Notes: generated by a model from the letters alone, not told the origin. A DNA stretch of 64,000 bases from Krasilnikovozyma curviuscula (GCA_014825775.1 MVAQ01000021.1:62001-126000), one strand, 5' to 3'; positions 23,535 through 35,972 are shown, counted from the stretch's first letter. A program made the numbers and translations.

Positions 23535-25808
23535 TTAGCCTTGGTATGTTCCACTGTTGTCAGCGCAGGAGAACGCGGTACCAGCCGTTCCGGTAGCGAA
23601 CGCGTCGACGATGGAGACGATTGAGCCGCTGGATGATCAAGAAACAACTCTCAGCGTCACTGGCTCGTAAGCTCTCAGTGAAATGATGTAATCAACACTC
23701 ACTAAGATCCAGCCACTGTCATGAAGGCACCGAATAGGAAGAGGATCAAGTGAGCGCCCCAAATGAGCTTCCCTTTCAAGTTACCCTTTCGGAGGGCGTC
23801 GTTATCATACGCCCACATGATGGTTGGTATAACAACAGCTAAAGGGGCGAAGAAGATAGATCCGACGAGGCCAAGAAGGTATCCGAAGAAGGGAACTGGG
23901 TTACAACGGCCAGTCAGTAAAAGCTTCGCTGTGTGTCACGGAGGAGAGAGATGGATACTCACTGCCCTCCGCAATGACGAAAGCAATCAGGGTAAGACCC
24001 CAGGTCACTCCGAGCCATGTCACCCAGTGAGTCTTAGTATTGGATTGGAGGTGCTTTGTGCCACGGAGAAGTCGTACCATCAAGTACTTAGAAGCAGAGT
24101 GCTGGTACACGATCTAAATTGACACCAAAGCTCTTCATAAGTACTGGAATGCACAGACGGATGATGAGAAAGAACATACAGCCCCGGCAAAGATACCTGG
24201 CAGCGCAATACCGTAAGAGATCTTCTTGATGAGTGGACCGGCAGAACCAAGGGCTGGAGAAGCGAGCCACTGTCCAGCGTAAGCTGTCAATTGAAACCGG
24301 AAATTAATTCTTACATCTTGATACTCGATTTGGAAAAAACAGACACAAACCATAGATGACCAAGCCAAAAGTGATGTAGGAAGCAATGACAAAACCCATG
24401 GAAGCTGAAACAGCCTTATTGTAGTCTTTTGGCTTCTTCATCTCAGCAATGATAGGGACGAACGAGGGTGTTCCTAAAGAGATGGAATATTATGAGGACG
24501 CAAAGGTGGAATGGTATTAAATATCCCGTAGGACACTCACCGGCGTATGAGATGAAAATTGAAGCGCAGGCAGTGATGCCCGCGGTGAAAGTGGGGTGGG
24601 CAATAGCGTTGAACTAATCAGAGCATCGAGTCAGAAAATAACAGAGGTTGCATGGTGGTTGTTTACTTACTCCTAGATCGTAAGGGCCAGTTTGAGGAGC
24701 AGCGGCCGGGCGATCAAGACGTGTGACGGCGACAGTAACGATGAAGACGGCAGTCAAAGCGGAGACAAAGCCGACCCAGGAAATGATAGACACATGCTTG
24801 AACGTCGGGACAGAAGAGGCAGCAGCCACGATAACAGAGGAGATAGCAGTCCAGGCCACCTGTGATTAAAGAGCGGTTCTGTGAGTGATGGAAACAGGCT
24901 TGGGCGGGTTCAGACAATCAACAATTCTCACAGTACAAATGGTGTGACCACCCGTAATGGCGTTAAAAGCAATAGAAGCAGTGAGGACTGAGATGCCAAC
25001 ACACTGTATTAAACATTGTCAATACTGGTCAGCTTTCCGTTCGAAAGAGCTTGTTGAGTGAGAAGGAAAAGGCGGAAGAACCCACCATGACCCAAGACAG
25101 CAAGTAAATAATTCCACTAAGAATTTTGAAGCGGAAATAATTTAGCTCAAAAGCAAGAGAGAACCGTTGTAACGTTCACGCTCACACAATTTCACGAGCG
25201 ATCGGACCCCCCATCAGATGAGCGGCATCAGCCAACGAGTGAACAGATGAGTGGTTTGCCTTGAACTGCCCCATGGTATAAGCGAGGTCTATTTAAACGC
25301 GACACCTTCAGTTCTCAACTAACAGTATCCCACGACGAACTCTGTTAATGCAGCGAGGACTCACAGGTACAAATAGATCCGAAGGCAAAGACAACAAGTG
25401 TTCCTCCCACAGCTCCGAGGGTGTTGAGAGAGGCTGGGACGGAAAGGACACCGATGGCGAATTCACACTTGAGGAAGACGATGGCGGCTTGAATCCTTTG
25501 GTTTTCAGAGCGGACAGATGATTAGCTCGAATTCCGCAATAAATGTAAACGGAAGATAAAAAATAAAAGTAAAAATAGATCTATGGTACACAAAGAGACC
25601 TTCACTACTCACCAGTGAAGGGTTCTGTACTGCACCTCCGCGTTGTCGCTGAAGACTAAATGAAACAAATTTGTTAGAGCTTCACAAATCGAGCAAACAA
25701 CACCAAGGGAATCAACTCACCATCCTTCTCCTCGTCAGAAGTAACATCCACCCTATCTAGGACGTAGGGTTGCTTTTCGTCAGAGGTAGAGTCAACAGTC
25801 TTTTCCAT
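23535..25808 (-). CDS. Amino-acid transporter, AAAP family
   Basis: AAAP (Aa_trans) carriers such as Neurospora Mtr import neutral and aromatic amino acids across the plasma membrane. The start at 25808 gives a short acidic cytoplasmic N-terminus ([10 protein letters not shown]..., TSDEEKD). About a dozen small exons follow, each holding one or two membrane helices: [47 protein letters not shown] with [101 protein letters not shown] and [20 protein letters not shown]. The MGQFK / H-x-VHS.AD block and the [11 protein letters not shown] loop are characteristic of this subfamily. The C-terminus ends [10 protein letters not shown], stop at 23535. A TATA element lies about 100 nt upstream. It sits next to the regulator and enzyme block at 26.7-37.2 kb. 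Confidence 0.85.
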
Positions 25809-26738
25809 TGTTGATATGCTTGGCTATTAGTCGGATAACGGTCGGGGTTGGAAAACAAAAATTGAGGATGTTTTGGTGATCAGGGTTGAGAAAGAAGACA
25901 GTGGGTCTCCTTTATATGAACAACCCGTCAAGGCTCTATTAGAGTGGTGTGGCCCCTAGTCAGACTGTCGGAACTCAAGCGCCCATCGGCGACCAAGAGA
26001 ATCTGGAGCCGTCTCACTTTGCTCCCGCAGCATGCCAGCACGACCAAGCGTTCCCGTCTTTCCGACAGGCTAGCCGGTTGGCTCGTCTAGAGGAGTGTTA
26101 TTTGACCCCTGGTGAACCTGAGTAAATGGACCCAGAGATAAGGCCCGATTCACCAGAGGGAGGGGAGCTCGTCCCACCTCAGCACAAGGTCGAAGTCCCT
26201 CTTGTATCGTAATTCTCAAGACCCATCTACTATCAATTATACCATTCGGACTCAGAACATCTGTTAAGGTGAAGTGACGCGCCGAAGTCACTTACTCGGA
26301 ACAAAAGAACCTCAGCAAAGTTGCTTGTTTATGTTCAACAGGAGGCCCGGTGACGATCCCCTTCAGTCATCGCTTCAATGGTAACTTCTCCAGCCGGTGA
26401 GTCCTCTCTTTATACCTCAAGAGATGGCAGTATGGGTGGGGCCGTCGTGGGTACAGGTCAGAAGCAAAGAGGACGGGGTTTACTCAGAAAAGAAAAAAAG
26501 GGGGAAGCAGCAGAATCCACCGACGACCAGGTTACAAGCTGCTGTCTCTACCTTGTGTCATCAATGCAAATGTTAGCAAAGGATCCCTCCACTAGATACG
26601 ACAGCAGACTGGGACGTCGGTATGCCGGGCGGAATCAAAGCTTTAGTTTCGCTGCTGTTCTTTTTATCTTCCGGCTGCCTTTGGCTTTCTGTCCAATCAC
26701 TAACTCTGTTCCATTCTCTAGATATTCAGGTGCTTGTC
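25809..26738. other. Divergent promoter region
   Basis: About 930 nt between the minus-strand transporter and the plus-strand Zn2Cys6 regulator. It is moderately G/C-rich near 25980-26180. The open frame at 26378-26836 overlaps the regulator in another frame and looks spurious. The region could serve both genes. Confidence 0.5.
25910..25916 (-). promoter_or_regulatory. TATA box of the amino-acid transporter
   Basis: On the minus strand TATAAAG, about 100 nt upstream of the ATG at 25808. Confidence 0.45.
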
Positions 26739-29700
26739 ATGGCGTCTCCCTTGAAATCACCTCGAAGAGATTCCAACTCAACCGAGGCTCAGCCTCAGCT
26801 TCAGCAACAAGAATCAGACGCTGTTCCGCCCGGTAGCATGACTCAGAATGCAGATTTGACCAGTGACGAGGCAAGAGAAGGTGAGTTCTCGGATGATGGT
26901 GACGGAGAGGGAAGGAAGAAAAAGCGACGAAGATGTGTCAATGCTTGGTAAGCACTCTTCCATTTCCGTTGTTTCTCTTCCTTTCAAATGTCAACCTCGC
27001 TGGCAATTTACAGTCTGAGGTGCAAATCTCGTAAACAAAAGTGTGACGGGAATTCGCCTTGTGGACTGTGTGTAAAGGGACACGCCGAGGCCCAATGTGT
27101 CTTTGTAGAGAAACCTAGTAAAAAGGAGTTACCCAAGGAGTGAGCTTGACTGTTGTCATTCCACTTCCCAGTATAAGGGCTCACTTCCTATTCTATCTGC
27201 TCCAAGGTCTGGTTACATCTCAGCGCTTGAGTCTCGAATCGCAACTCTCGAAACAGCACTCTCTCAACTGGAACCAGACCATCCAGAAATATACGACCAT
27301 TTCCAATTCATAGAGGGTGAAACTAGTCGATCAGTATCAGTATCTTGTAGTACTCAGCTCGGAGAGCCTTCAACATTTCAGCAACCTGTCCCTCAATCCT
27401 TTCCCTCCTCTCTCACAGCAGCACCCTCACCCTCACCAACTTTTACATCGACACCAGCTCCAAACCCGAACTCGCGCTCCTTCGCCCTCCACCCGCTGCA
27501 GAGCAGTTCCTTCTCCCTGCTCTCGTCAATGACACAGCACGACCAAAACCTGCCGTCGTACTACAATTCTTCAGCATCGTCTACGTCGTCCCCTCAGGAA
27601 GTCGTCGCATCGACCGTGACGTCAATTTTTGGAGGGGATCCGAACCGACGAGACGAGTGTCTTGCTCGTGGGCTTGGAGAACTGAGCTTTAATGTGGGCA
27701 ACGAGAAGCCGAGAGAGACGCCCATCACTGGATGCTCGAATATCTCGAGGCTAGTGAGGAGCGGTGTTGGCTCAGGTGGACAGATTGAGAGTGAAAGTGG
27801 GAAGTATCAGATTGATGGTAGTATCTTGCCCAGTGATGAAGTCGCGGATGGATTAATCAGAACTTGTTATAATCACATTCAAGCGAGGTAAGCTGTGTCG
27901 CTCGAGGCCTCTTCTTTCTTTGACAGCCATCTTACAGGTTCTGTTTCTCGTATTCTTAGGTACCCATTTATGGATTGGAACGTACACGCCAAATTCCATG
28001 CTCGTCGCCATGAAATCTGCTTGAACCCAATTTCATCCTCAGACCGCGTTGGTCAGTCCCCTCCCCTCCTTCTTGCTCTTTTCCACCACTGCTGAACATC
28101 TTTCCCATCTCCACAGGTGCCTTCTTTATCTTATTAGTCTACGCTGTGGGCGCTCGAATATCCGAACTGTCATCTGTCGTCGAGAGATCTACGAGCGCGG
28201 GTAAATTGCTTCAGCATGAGGTGTTCTACCGCGCTGCGCTGCATCACATGGACCACGTTCTCTCGTTGCATAATATCGTCACTATCCAAGCGCTTTTGAT
28301 GTTGATGATGTACAGGTTAGTCCACCTCACGCCAACTGCTCATCGACCTATTGAAGGCTGATAATCGCTTCTATGGGCAGTTTCCGAGCAAGTAGCGGTG
28401 AATCAGTATGGTACCTCTGCGGATTCGCAATGCGGTTGTCGGTGGAGAAAGGAATGCACCTTCGGCTGGATGATCGGGTGAGGGAAGCGAATCCTCTAGA
28501 GGCAGAGATCAGGAAGAGAGTTTTTTGGAGGCGAGTTTCGCGTTCTTCATCTACACGCTTTCGTAAGAAACTTTCACTTATATTGTCTGACTTTCTTTGA
28601 AACAGCGTGTATATTGTTGACAGACTTCTCGCGGACTCTATTGGACGTCCCGTCGGTCTCGAAGATTGCTACATTGATGAAGAAGTAAGTCTTCGTCTTG
28701 CTGCATCTCGTCACTGCCCCCACTGACGTTTCAATCTCTCATAGCTACCTGTTAACATTGATGACTTTGAAACGGATCAAGAAGTGATCCGTCGAGCTCA
28801 AAGCGTGTCGAGCTACCCCTCAAAGCCATCTTCACCGAGCTCCGATCTTTGTACAAAATCAACAAGCATGACCTCTTCGATCCACCTCATCCGCCACTTC
28901 CGTATCCTTTCTCGAATCTTGAAAGCTGTCTACTCTCATCGCCCTTCCGGAAGTGTCAGGGTTCAGTTGAAGGCGGAGGAGGTGTCAAGCATCTTGATGG
29001 ATCTCGATGCGTGGAGGGCCGATTCGCATAGAACCACGGGACAACCAACTTGCAGTCAGGATTGGTGGGAGAAGACGTATGTTCATGTGAGTGTATGCTC
29101 GTGGCTCAGTGTTAGTAGCTAGAGTCTTGGACTGACAAACCTTTTTCCCAAGTGCAAACAAGCGATTCTTCGTCCGCTTGCACGCAATGCGAAACCAGGA
29201 GATCCCTTCTTACGAACCTGTGCAGACGCAGCAGCAACCGCTTGTATCGTCCATCAAAGAATGCACCAAAAGGCTGGCCTTCCAAAATCGCTGTCAGCAC
29301 TTCACCAGATCTTCCTCTCTGGTCTCAACCTCATCCACTGTATCTCCAGAGATCGAGAGGCGCTACCGGAGCGGTTGTCTGCTCAGGGTATCCGCGCATG
29401 CTCGAACATTCTATGTGAGTTTTCTCTATTCCTCTTGATGCTCGTACCGTCATGCTGATCTATCTGTAAATCAGTCGTCTACGCAAACTTGTTTAAAGTT
29501 GCCGAACCATTCCGCGACATCTTCGAAGAGCTAGCCAACAAAGTACCCTACGGCTCTCAACCAGCTGTAATAATGTCAGCAGCTGCAATACCCTCTCAGC
29601 CCTCGACAATGACGACGCCAGGCCAGTTCGCGATGCTCCACGATGTCGACTGGTCTGCACAAGTCGGCGAGGTCAGCGAGATGCTACACGGCAACTCCCG

Positions 29701-29878
29701 CGGAGACTTTGTCGATATGCTCTCTAGCTGGGGCTTCGAAGGTCCGGTCCTATCAGAGCACGACACAAGGTTGTTCTCGCACCACCAAATTGCGTCGGGA
29801 GGTGTCAATTTCGATAATGGCCCTCATACGCCGCTGGATTTCGTATCTGCAGAAGGAAGCTTGCCGCCTTGGTTGTAG
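26739..29878 (+). CDS. Zn2Cys6 transcription factor with fungal-specific TF domain
   Basis: A nuclear DNA-binding regulator. Exon 1 (26739-26947) encodes an acidic, Gln/Ser-rich start and the basic run KKKRRR. Exon 2 (27014-27139) completes the binuclear zinc cluster CLRCKSRKQKC...C..C.......C; the first Cys codon is split by intron 1. Exon 3 (from 27210) holds a short coiled coil (ALESRIATLETALSQLE), a long Ser/Pro/Thr-rich linker and EVADGLIRTCYNHIQ. Later exons give the middle-homology region: YPFMDWNVHAKFHARR, ILLVYAVGARISE, TIQALLMLMMY, ESVWYLCGFAMRLSVEKGMH, IRKRVFW, YIVDRLLADSIGRPVGLED, then CKQAILRPLARN. The start at 26739 is preferred over the upstream in-frame Met at 26622, which would precede a hydrophobic stretch. 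The neighbouring SDR, P450, esterase and GST are plausible targets (inference). Confidence 0.85.
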
Positions 29879-29958
29879 CTACCTCTTCTTGATGTTGTAT
29901 CATCTAATGAACAAATTGTATGAACACTGAAGATAAAGATTCATTGCCCTTCGGTTTC

Positions 29959-30938
29959 TTAACCCCATCTCGACCACCCTCCATCAACCTTTAATGTCGT
30001 CCCTGTGACATATGAAGCGTTATCACTGACTAAAAACAAGATTCCCTCCGCGATTTCATTTGCCTCTCCCAATCGACCAATCATCGCCTTCTCCGCAAGC
30101 TTGACTTGGTTAGCCTTGGAAAAGTTGTCCATCATCGGCGTCTTGATCGGTCCCGGTGCTATACTATTTACTCGAATTCCGTAGACTCCCAGTTCGGCGG
30201 CTGAGCATAGGGCGAGACCTCGCACAGCGAACTTGGAGGAGCAGTCTGTTGGGAAAGGCCGAAAGTCAGTAGGGGGGCATAGAGAGGTGAGCGGGCATGA
30301 AGTGAAAAAGTCTCACAAGCTGATAGTTCAGGAGCACCTATTGAAGAAAAGAGAGAGTCTTGAGTCACAGTTCTGAGGCCACGCGACGGATCTGAGGAGA
30401 ACTAACCATCCAACCCGAGCTGCGACGACGTGACGACGATACTGCAGCCTTTTCCACCACTTTCACCAGATCGCATCGCGATACTTGAATGCTTAATTCC
30501 TAGGAACGGACCCCTGACATTGACCGCCATCTGTTGGTCGAACCTGTCCGCCGTCATGTCCTCGAGCTTGGTCGGTGCGTGGGTGATGCCAGCATTCTGC
30601 ACACTGATGTCAAGTTTCCCAAACTTTGCAACTGTTTTGTTGACGTAGTTGATGGTTGAGGCTTCGTCTGAGACATCGGCGGGTACGAGAAGCACTCTGG
30701 GGTGAAATTCAGAGGGGATGGTCGAGATAGCTGCCTCGAGAGCCGCCAGAGTGAGGTCCACCAGAGTTAAACCTGTGATACCAGCTTCAAGAAAGGACTT
30801 TGCTGCTGCCAGACCGATTCCACTCGCGCCACCCTAGGAGATACGAGCAACATCAAGCTCGAGAGGAAAGCTTGGGATGAAGAAAAAAGAAGGGCTTACC
30901 GTGATGATGGCAACTTTGGATTTCAGACTGATTCCCAT
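29959..30938 (-). CDS. Short-chain dehydrogenase/reductase (SDR)
   Basis: A classical SDR of about 250-270 residues using NAD(P)H to oxidise or reduce alcohol/ketone substrates; the substrate is not predictable. Exon 1 (30938-30900) encodes MGISLKSKVAIIT. Exon 2 begins GGASGIG, so the TGxxxGIG cofactor motif spans intron 1. Also visible: Asp at the end of the second strand (TLVDLT), VPADVSD, NAGITHAP (NAG motif), VNVRGPF, SIVVTSSQ (catalytic Ser), then GAPELSAYCSSK with the YxxxK pair; the Tyr codon is split by an intron. It ends NSIAPGPIKTPM and a typical C-terminal VTGTTLKVDGGW. It is convergent with the Zn2Cys6 gene (80-nt gap) and divergent from the P450 across a shared 376-nt promoter. 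Confidence 0.9.
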
Positions 30939-30987
30939 CCTAGTATGCTATTGTGTTGAATTCGCAGTTTTGGTTCGAGGTCAGAAA

Positions 30988-30998
30988 CGGAGCGTCGG
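30988..30998. promoter_or_regulatory. Candidate Zn2Cys6 site, CGG direct repeat
   Basis: CGG-AGCGT-CGG, two CGG triplets in direct orientation with a 5-nt spacer. Zinc-cluster regulators commonly bind paired CGG triplets; which protein binds here is unknown. Confidence 0.25.
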
Positions 30999-31087
30999 AG
31001 TCTGCAGTGGTGCATCGCCGCGTCCTGTAGACTACCATGCGACGCAGCCGGCCTTCTGTTCTGGCCTTTCAAGAAACAAAAAAGAAG

Positions 31088-31094
31088 TATATAA
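31088..31094 (+). promoter_or_regulatory. TATA-like element in shared promoter
   Basis: TATATAA followed by GAG, about 220 nt upstream of the P450 ATG and 150 nt from the SDR ATG. It could serve the P450 with a long leader. Confidence 0.3.
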
Positions 31095-31184
31095 GAGTAC
31101 TATCCGAGAAGTTCAGGGAACTTTTTTTCGCTTCTTCAGTTCCAATTGATTTCTAAATAAAAAAAAAGAATAACAAAAAAAAAG

Positions 31185-31194
31185 CCGTCGACGG
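31185..31194. promoter_or_regulatory. Candidate Zn2Cys6 site, CCG-N4-CGG palindrome
   Basis: CCGTCGACGG is a perfect 10-nt palindrome carrying CCG and CGG triplets in everted orientation. It is a plausible zinc-cluster dimer site, but a palindrome this short also arises by chance. Confidence 0.3.
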
Positions 31195-31314
31195 ATGCGC
31201 TTGTTTTGAGAAGCCGACACGTTACAATCCGCTTCTTTTCCTTCATTTTCGCCATGTCTCTGGTACTGCATGGTTTCAACTTTTCCCATCAACACCATCA
31301 GTCCTTCAAGAAGA

Positions 31315-33726
31315 ATGCCACCCATCGCCAGCTTGGTCCAGGAATACCTGGCAGAAAAGTCATCCTCTGAGAAGCTCGCCCTCATCGTCCTCCCGTTCAT
31401 CCTGCTTCCTGTTTTCAATTTCCTGAAGAATGTTTACCTGTCGCCCCTCAGCAAGATCCCAGGTCCGTTCCTTGCCAGAGGCTCAGACCTGTACATGAGC
31501 TACTGGAACCTCATTCGAAGACAGAAGTTCGCCCACACCCACTCGCTGCATTGCCAAATGGGACCGGTCATTAGAACTGGAGTCAACACCGTCACCATTG
31601 GTGACTACAGGTATTTGTCTGATATCTACCAGAAAAAGTGGGATAAGGTGAGCAGCTGGTGGGTTCTCGAACTACTCGACAATGCATTTGTTGACCTATC
31701 GGTGTTGCTCTCACGCCTTAGCATCCAATGTACGCTGGATTCGTTACCAACAAGGGTACTCCTAATTCGTAAGTATCCTTCGTAGTTTCTTCTCATCGTT
31801 GCTGCTCAGACTGATGACCCTTTCTTTTGAAACAGGTTCTCGGTAACGTCCGTCCTTTGTTTTGGCTCTCTCTTCTTCCATTGCATCTTTCTAACTTTAT
31901 CTACCACTACCAACCATCACATAGCACACCAGGCGAGGCTCAGGGTAAAAGAAGAGGAGTGCGTCTAATTTGTCGACCATGTCGCCCCGCTGACATTTCA
32001 TTTGCGCAACGAACCAACTGACTCTATCAATTGTTCTCTCCATACCTTCAGATGCTGCCGCAGTACGCTACTGCCAACCTGTTAAACTGGCAGGAGATGT
32101 TCAATGAGCATGTCAGTTTATCTAGCAATTCAACTGCCGGTCACTCCCACGTGCTAATGGTGCCTCGAATCCTCTGTAATAGATTACAGAGACTATTGAA
32201 GCGATGGACCGTCTATCCCAAGGAGGGAAGGACATTGACATGCTCAGTTTCTTAGCTCACTCTCTGTGTGACGTGAGCTTCCCCAACTATCTGCAATTCT
32301 CGTCATGATGTGCGTAAGTTGTTGACAAACGCTGGAACGTGTAGATCTTGGGTGAAGTTGTCCTGAACACGAAAGTGAATGCTGTCCGAGACTTTTCAAA
32401 CGGAAAAAAGAGTATCATTGTTGAAGCTGTTGGAAACTGGCCGACGAGAGCTACTTTAGTGAGTCCTTCTGTCCTATTGACATTTGTGTCGCCAACAAAG
32501 GGTGAAGATGATTGAACATTCCTTTGGACGACAACAGAAAGGACAACTCCCTGGATGGATGTACCAGATTATGAGCAAGCTTCCTATCAAGAAACTCCAG
32601 CTGATATTGGACAGTGACAACCGACTTGCCGATGTACGTCTTCACTCTCAAACTCTCAAGCACCTCCCAATCTGACTTTCTTTTTGTTCTTGAACCTAGT
32701 TTGTTGCCCCTCTTGTCAACGCTGCGAAAGCACAAATCGACGACGGCCACCAGCCTGAACGACCCTCTCTAGCAGACCGACTGCTGACGGTAAAAGACAC
32801 GTCGACCAACGCGCTCTGGCTCGAATCGCATGTCTCGTCCGAGTGTATCGATCACTTCTTGGCCGGTGCCGAAACGACATCCACCACATTGGCATACATC
32901 CTGTACTTCCTCTCCATCAACCCGAAGTTCCAGCAGAAGCTCCAGCGGGAGCTCGACGAGGCGTTGCCTGAGAAAGGGGAGACGCTGAGCATTCATGAAA
33001 GCGCCAGGTTGGTGTACTTGAACCAAGTCATCAAGGAGGGTCTGAGGGTTGCTGGACCGTCACCTTCGGCTCCGCCGAGGATCGTACCAAAAGGCGGTAT
33101 TATGGTGCATGACTACTTCATCCCTGAGGGCACGACGGTCGGCATCCAGAGCTGGTCCACCGCGAGGGTGAGTTTCCAGTTTCAGATGAGGCTTCACTCT
33201 CTCCCGCACTCTGTTTCGTTTTTTTTGTTTTCTAACGAACCTGCTTAACACCAAATCTCAATAATAAATATAGGATCCAGAGGTTTGGGGAGCAGACTAC
33301 AATGGTATGCCTATGATGATTGGAAATCCTGACTCGAAGCGCGATTTTAAATGACATGTGCATTGACCCTCTCGTAGACTTCAACCCAGATAGATGGGAA
33401 AACACCACCCCTGAAATGCAAGCTGCGTATGTCCCCTTCAGTATCGGTGGCCGTGCCTGTCCAGGAATCAAGTAAGTTCTAACTACCACAACTTGGCATC
33501 TCATCACAAAGTCGACCGCTAACACCCCCTAACCCTCTCGTGTCGTTTCCTCCTTTTTTCAAACAGCATCGCGTATACCGACTTGAGGCTTGTGCTCTCC
33601 CAGATCGTCAGGAACTTCGAGATCATCTGCCCTCCATGGACCAACGCCAAGACAATGATGCCGCAGGACCTGACTACCATCTGTCCTGCCTCCGCCGAGA
33701 CGCGACTGGTTTTCAAGAGGAGGTAG
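31315..33726 (+). CDS. Cytochrome P450 monooxygenase
   Basis: A membrane-anchored haem monooxygenase, substrate unknown. Exon 1 (31315-31647) encodes an N-terminal hydrophobic anchor (LALIVLPFILLPVFNFL) followed by the proline hinge LSKIPGPFLARG and HCQMGPVIRTGVNTVTIGD. Exon 2 (31722-31768) encodes HPMYAGFVTNKGTPNS. The I-helix is AGAETTST near 32865, the K-helix ExxR is EGLR near 33040, and the haem loop FSIGGRACPG precedes the intron before the last exon (to the stop at 33726). The start at 31315 puts the anchor about 20 residues in; an upstream in-frame Met at 31270 is possible. Exons between 31836 and 32150 could not be resolved by eye: a tiny 7-nt exon (31836-31842) seems needed. Whether the gene is intact there is therefore open. 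Confidence 0.88.
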
Positions 33727-34567
33727 AATCACCCCCGCCGAAGTCGGTAGAGAAAAACGAGAGGTCATGGGTTTTTTTGTTTTGTTTTGGAGAACCTCTA
33801 TTGGTAATTGTAATGAGGTTAATCACAGGGTGTGAGGGATGGGTGAGCTTTAGAATACGTTGTCAGGAACAGCTTTCGTCTGCCGTGGCTTGAGAAATAC
33901 TCGCGAGGGTTGAAATGTTTCAGGTAAACAACCCATCGTACTGTTGAAAGATAGGCCCCACAAAATATGCCTTGCAAGACCCTGTTGGTGGCCCTGTAGC
34001 TTTCAGCTGCATAACGATTCTCACTGGAGGAGCACTTGCTTCGGTTCATCTAGACACAACATAATGACTTGGATATCAGTCACCCGTTCACACTCTCCCC
34101 TAACACGAGACTCAACCCCCTGGGGATGGAAGGCGAACGGGCGAAGCAAGCAGGCAGCAGGATGCCACCGATAACTCATACGAGCTCAGCCTTGTCAAAG
34201 CAACCACGAAGCTGGAGTGAAACCAGGAGTATGATGTGTGATGTGTGATATATTCTCAAACCATTCGATGTGGACTCTCAGTCCGCGCGCACGCTGACGC
34301 ACCGGTGATGATGAACCTTGAACCTTGACACGCCTACGTGGTGGGTTATGTCAGTGTCACGAGGACTTTATCTCAGAGAGGTACAGTTTACCGCAGTATA
34401 AATATCTTTCTGCTGTCGCCGTTTCTTCGGAAGCTCCTCCGTCGACCACGAGGCCGCATGAGAAGGAGGTCGGCGTTTTGGCTCACCTCAAAAGAGGAGA
34501 CCCTCCGCGCCTCCCTACTTCTACTTCTTCCTCTCTCTCTCGTGTAGGGACACATCTCAACAGCGCA
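33727..34567. other. Intergenic region upstream of the esterase
   Basis: About 840 nt. No gene seen: short frames lack domains or splice partners. A TATA element lies near its right end. Confidence 0.5.
34397..34404 (+). promoter_or_regulatory. TATA-like element
   Basis: TATAAATA about 165 nt upstream of the esterase ATG at 34568. Confidence 0.35.
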
Positions 34568-35972
34568 ATGGACGATATCTGGGTTGCCCCAGAGAAGAAA
34601 GAGGCCGACTACATCTACAGCGAAGTCTCGACCGATCCGTACCTCACGACCTTCCTCCAGCCACGGACGAGGTTCCTCTACAAGACGGGCCCTGAAGGAT
34701 GTGAGGTCTATCTCGATGTCCACGTCCCCAAGACCCCAGCTCCCGAGAAGGGATACCCTGTCCTCTTCACCATCCATGGTCAGTACCACCCTTTTTTTCT
34801 TTTTCTTTTTTCTCTCTCTCTGTGTGTGCGTGTTCTTTCTTAACGTTGCCGACCGGGGTTTATTTTCTCTGGAACAAACAGGAGGAGGCTGGACAGGAGG
34901 CGAATCAAAGGATGTGTCGCCCAGCCAGACCAATTACTGCAACGACCAAGGTGTGCTCGTCATCACGGTCGACTACCGACTCACGCCTCAAGTCACCTTC
35001 CTCGACGTGATGGAAGACGTTGTCGACGCCTGGAAGTTCTCCCACTACCAGCTTCCCACTCTGGTCGACTACAAGATTGATGTCGGATCGGTCTGCGTCA
35101 TGGGACACAGCGCTGGTTCGGTCAACACACTCTCGCTCGTGCGTTTTCCCCTTCTCATTCATTGTGTCAACCACCCTTCTTCTAGAGCTTACTCAGCAGT
35201 GTCTTTTCGCAGGGTCTGATGTGCCAAAGAGATCCCACACTCCCCCAGCCCAAGTGCCTTGTCAGCTTTTACGGGTTCAATCACTGGAGAGACCTTCCCG
35301 ACGGCCTGGTCGAGCGCCGCTTTGACGCACTGAAGGAAATGTGTACCGAGGAGGAATGGGTCCCCATGAAAGCTTTCTTAGACGGACCAGTTATTAGTGG
35401 CTTCCCAGACAAGTTGAGTCATTTTCCTACTTTAGGGTTGTCCATTGATAGCTGTCTGACAGATCCTACTTTTTGGAAACAGAGATGCGTTTGACAGGAA
35501 TCGCCCCCAAAACTCCCGAAGAGACTGGCTCTTCAAGGTAAGAAAATATCTTTAGAGAACAATATTTTTCTTCTAATTTTCTCAGTCACTAAGAGTTGCT
35601 GGCTCACGCGTTCTTCTTTTCTAATGCTCTCGACAGACCCTCGCCGCATCGGCTAACGGCGTCTTCAACGCCTTCATCTTTCCGGCTTCCAACGACGTCC
35701 TTCAGCACTGGTCTGTTCTCCCTAATGCAACCTCATCATATCCACCTACCTGGTTCGTGATCCCGACTGAAGACGCTGGTGTCCCTCCACAACAAGCGCG
35801 CGATCTCTCTTCCCGCCTGAAGGAGCTCGGCGTCGAGACACACATCAGTGAAGCCGTTGGTGCGGGGCACGCATTTGATATGCATACTGTCAGTGGTAGA
35901 TTCGGTGGGGAGTGGTGGAAGGTCGCTGTCCAGCCTGCGCTCGACTGGGCGATTGGGAAGTTGAAGGCATAG
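34568..35972 (+). CDS. Alpha/beta-hydrolase fold-3 esterase
   Basis: Hydrolases of the HSL-like (abhydrolase_3) group cleave carboxylic esters or lactones; no signal peptide is visible, so it is probably cytosolic. Exon 1 starts MDDIWVAPEKK and ends FTIHG. After an intron (34780-34881) the oxyanion-hole motif HGGGW is completed. Then VITVDYRLTPQ, MEDVVDAWKF, GHSAGS (nucleophile Ser), another intron (35140-35213), CLVSFYGFNHWRDLP, a small exon DAFDRNRPQNSRRDW, and a last exon with WFVIPTEDAG (likely acid Asp) and GAGHAFDM (catalytic His). Stop at 35972. The family triad is complete. It lies head-to-tail after the P450 and is convergent with the glutathione transferase (265-nt gap), so it is a likely member of the same functional block (inference). 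Confidence 0.87.

Larger units (their letters stand above)
30939..31314. promoter_or_regulatory. Bidirectional promoter between SDR and P450
   Basis: A 376-nt region between two divergent start codons. It contains CGG-type candidate regulator sites (listed separately), a TATATAA element, and A-rich runs near 31157-31183. The arrangement would allow co-expression of the two oxidoreductases. Confidence 0.5.

Noticed and set aside
34388..34933. 181-codon minus-strand frame
   Set aside because: Opposite the esterase 5' exons and their promoter; Arg/Lys runs come from the CT-rich intron and leader.
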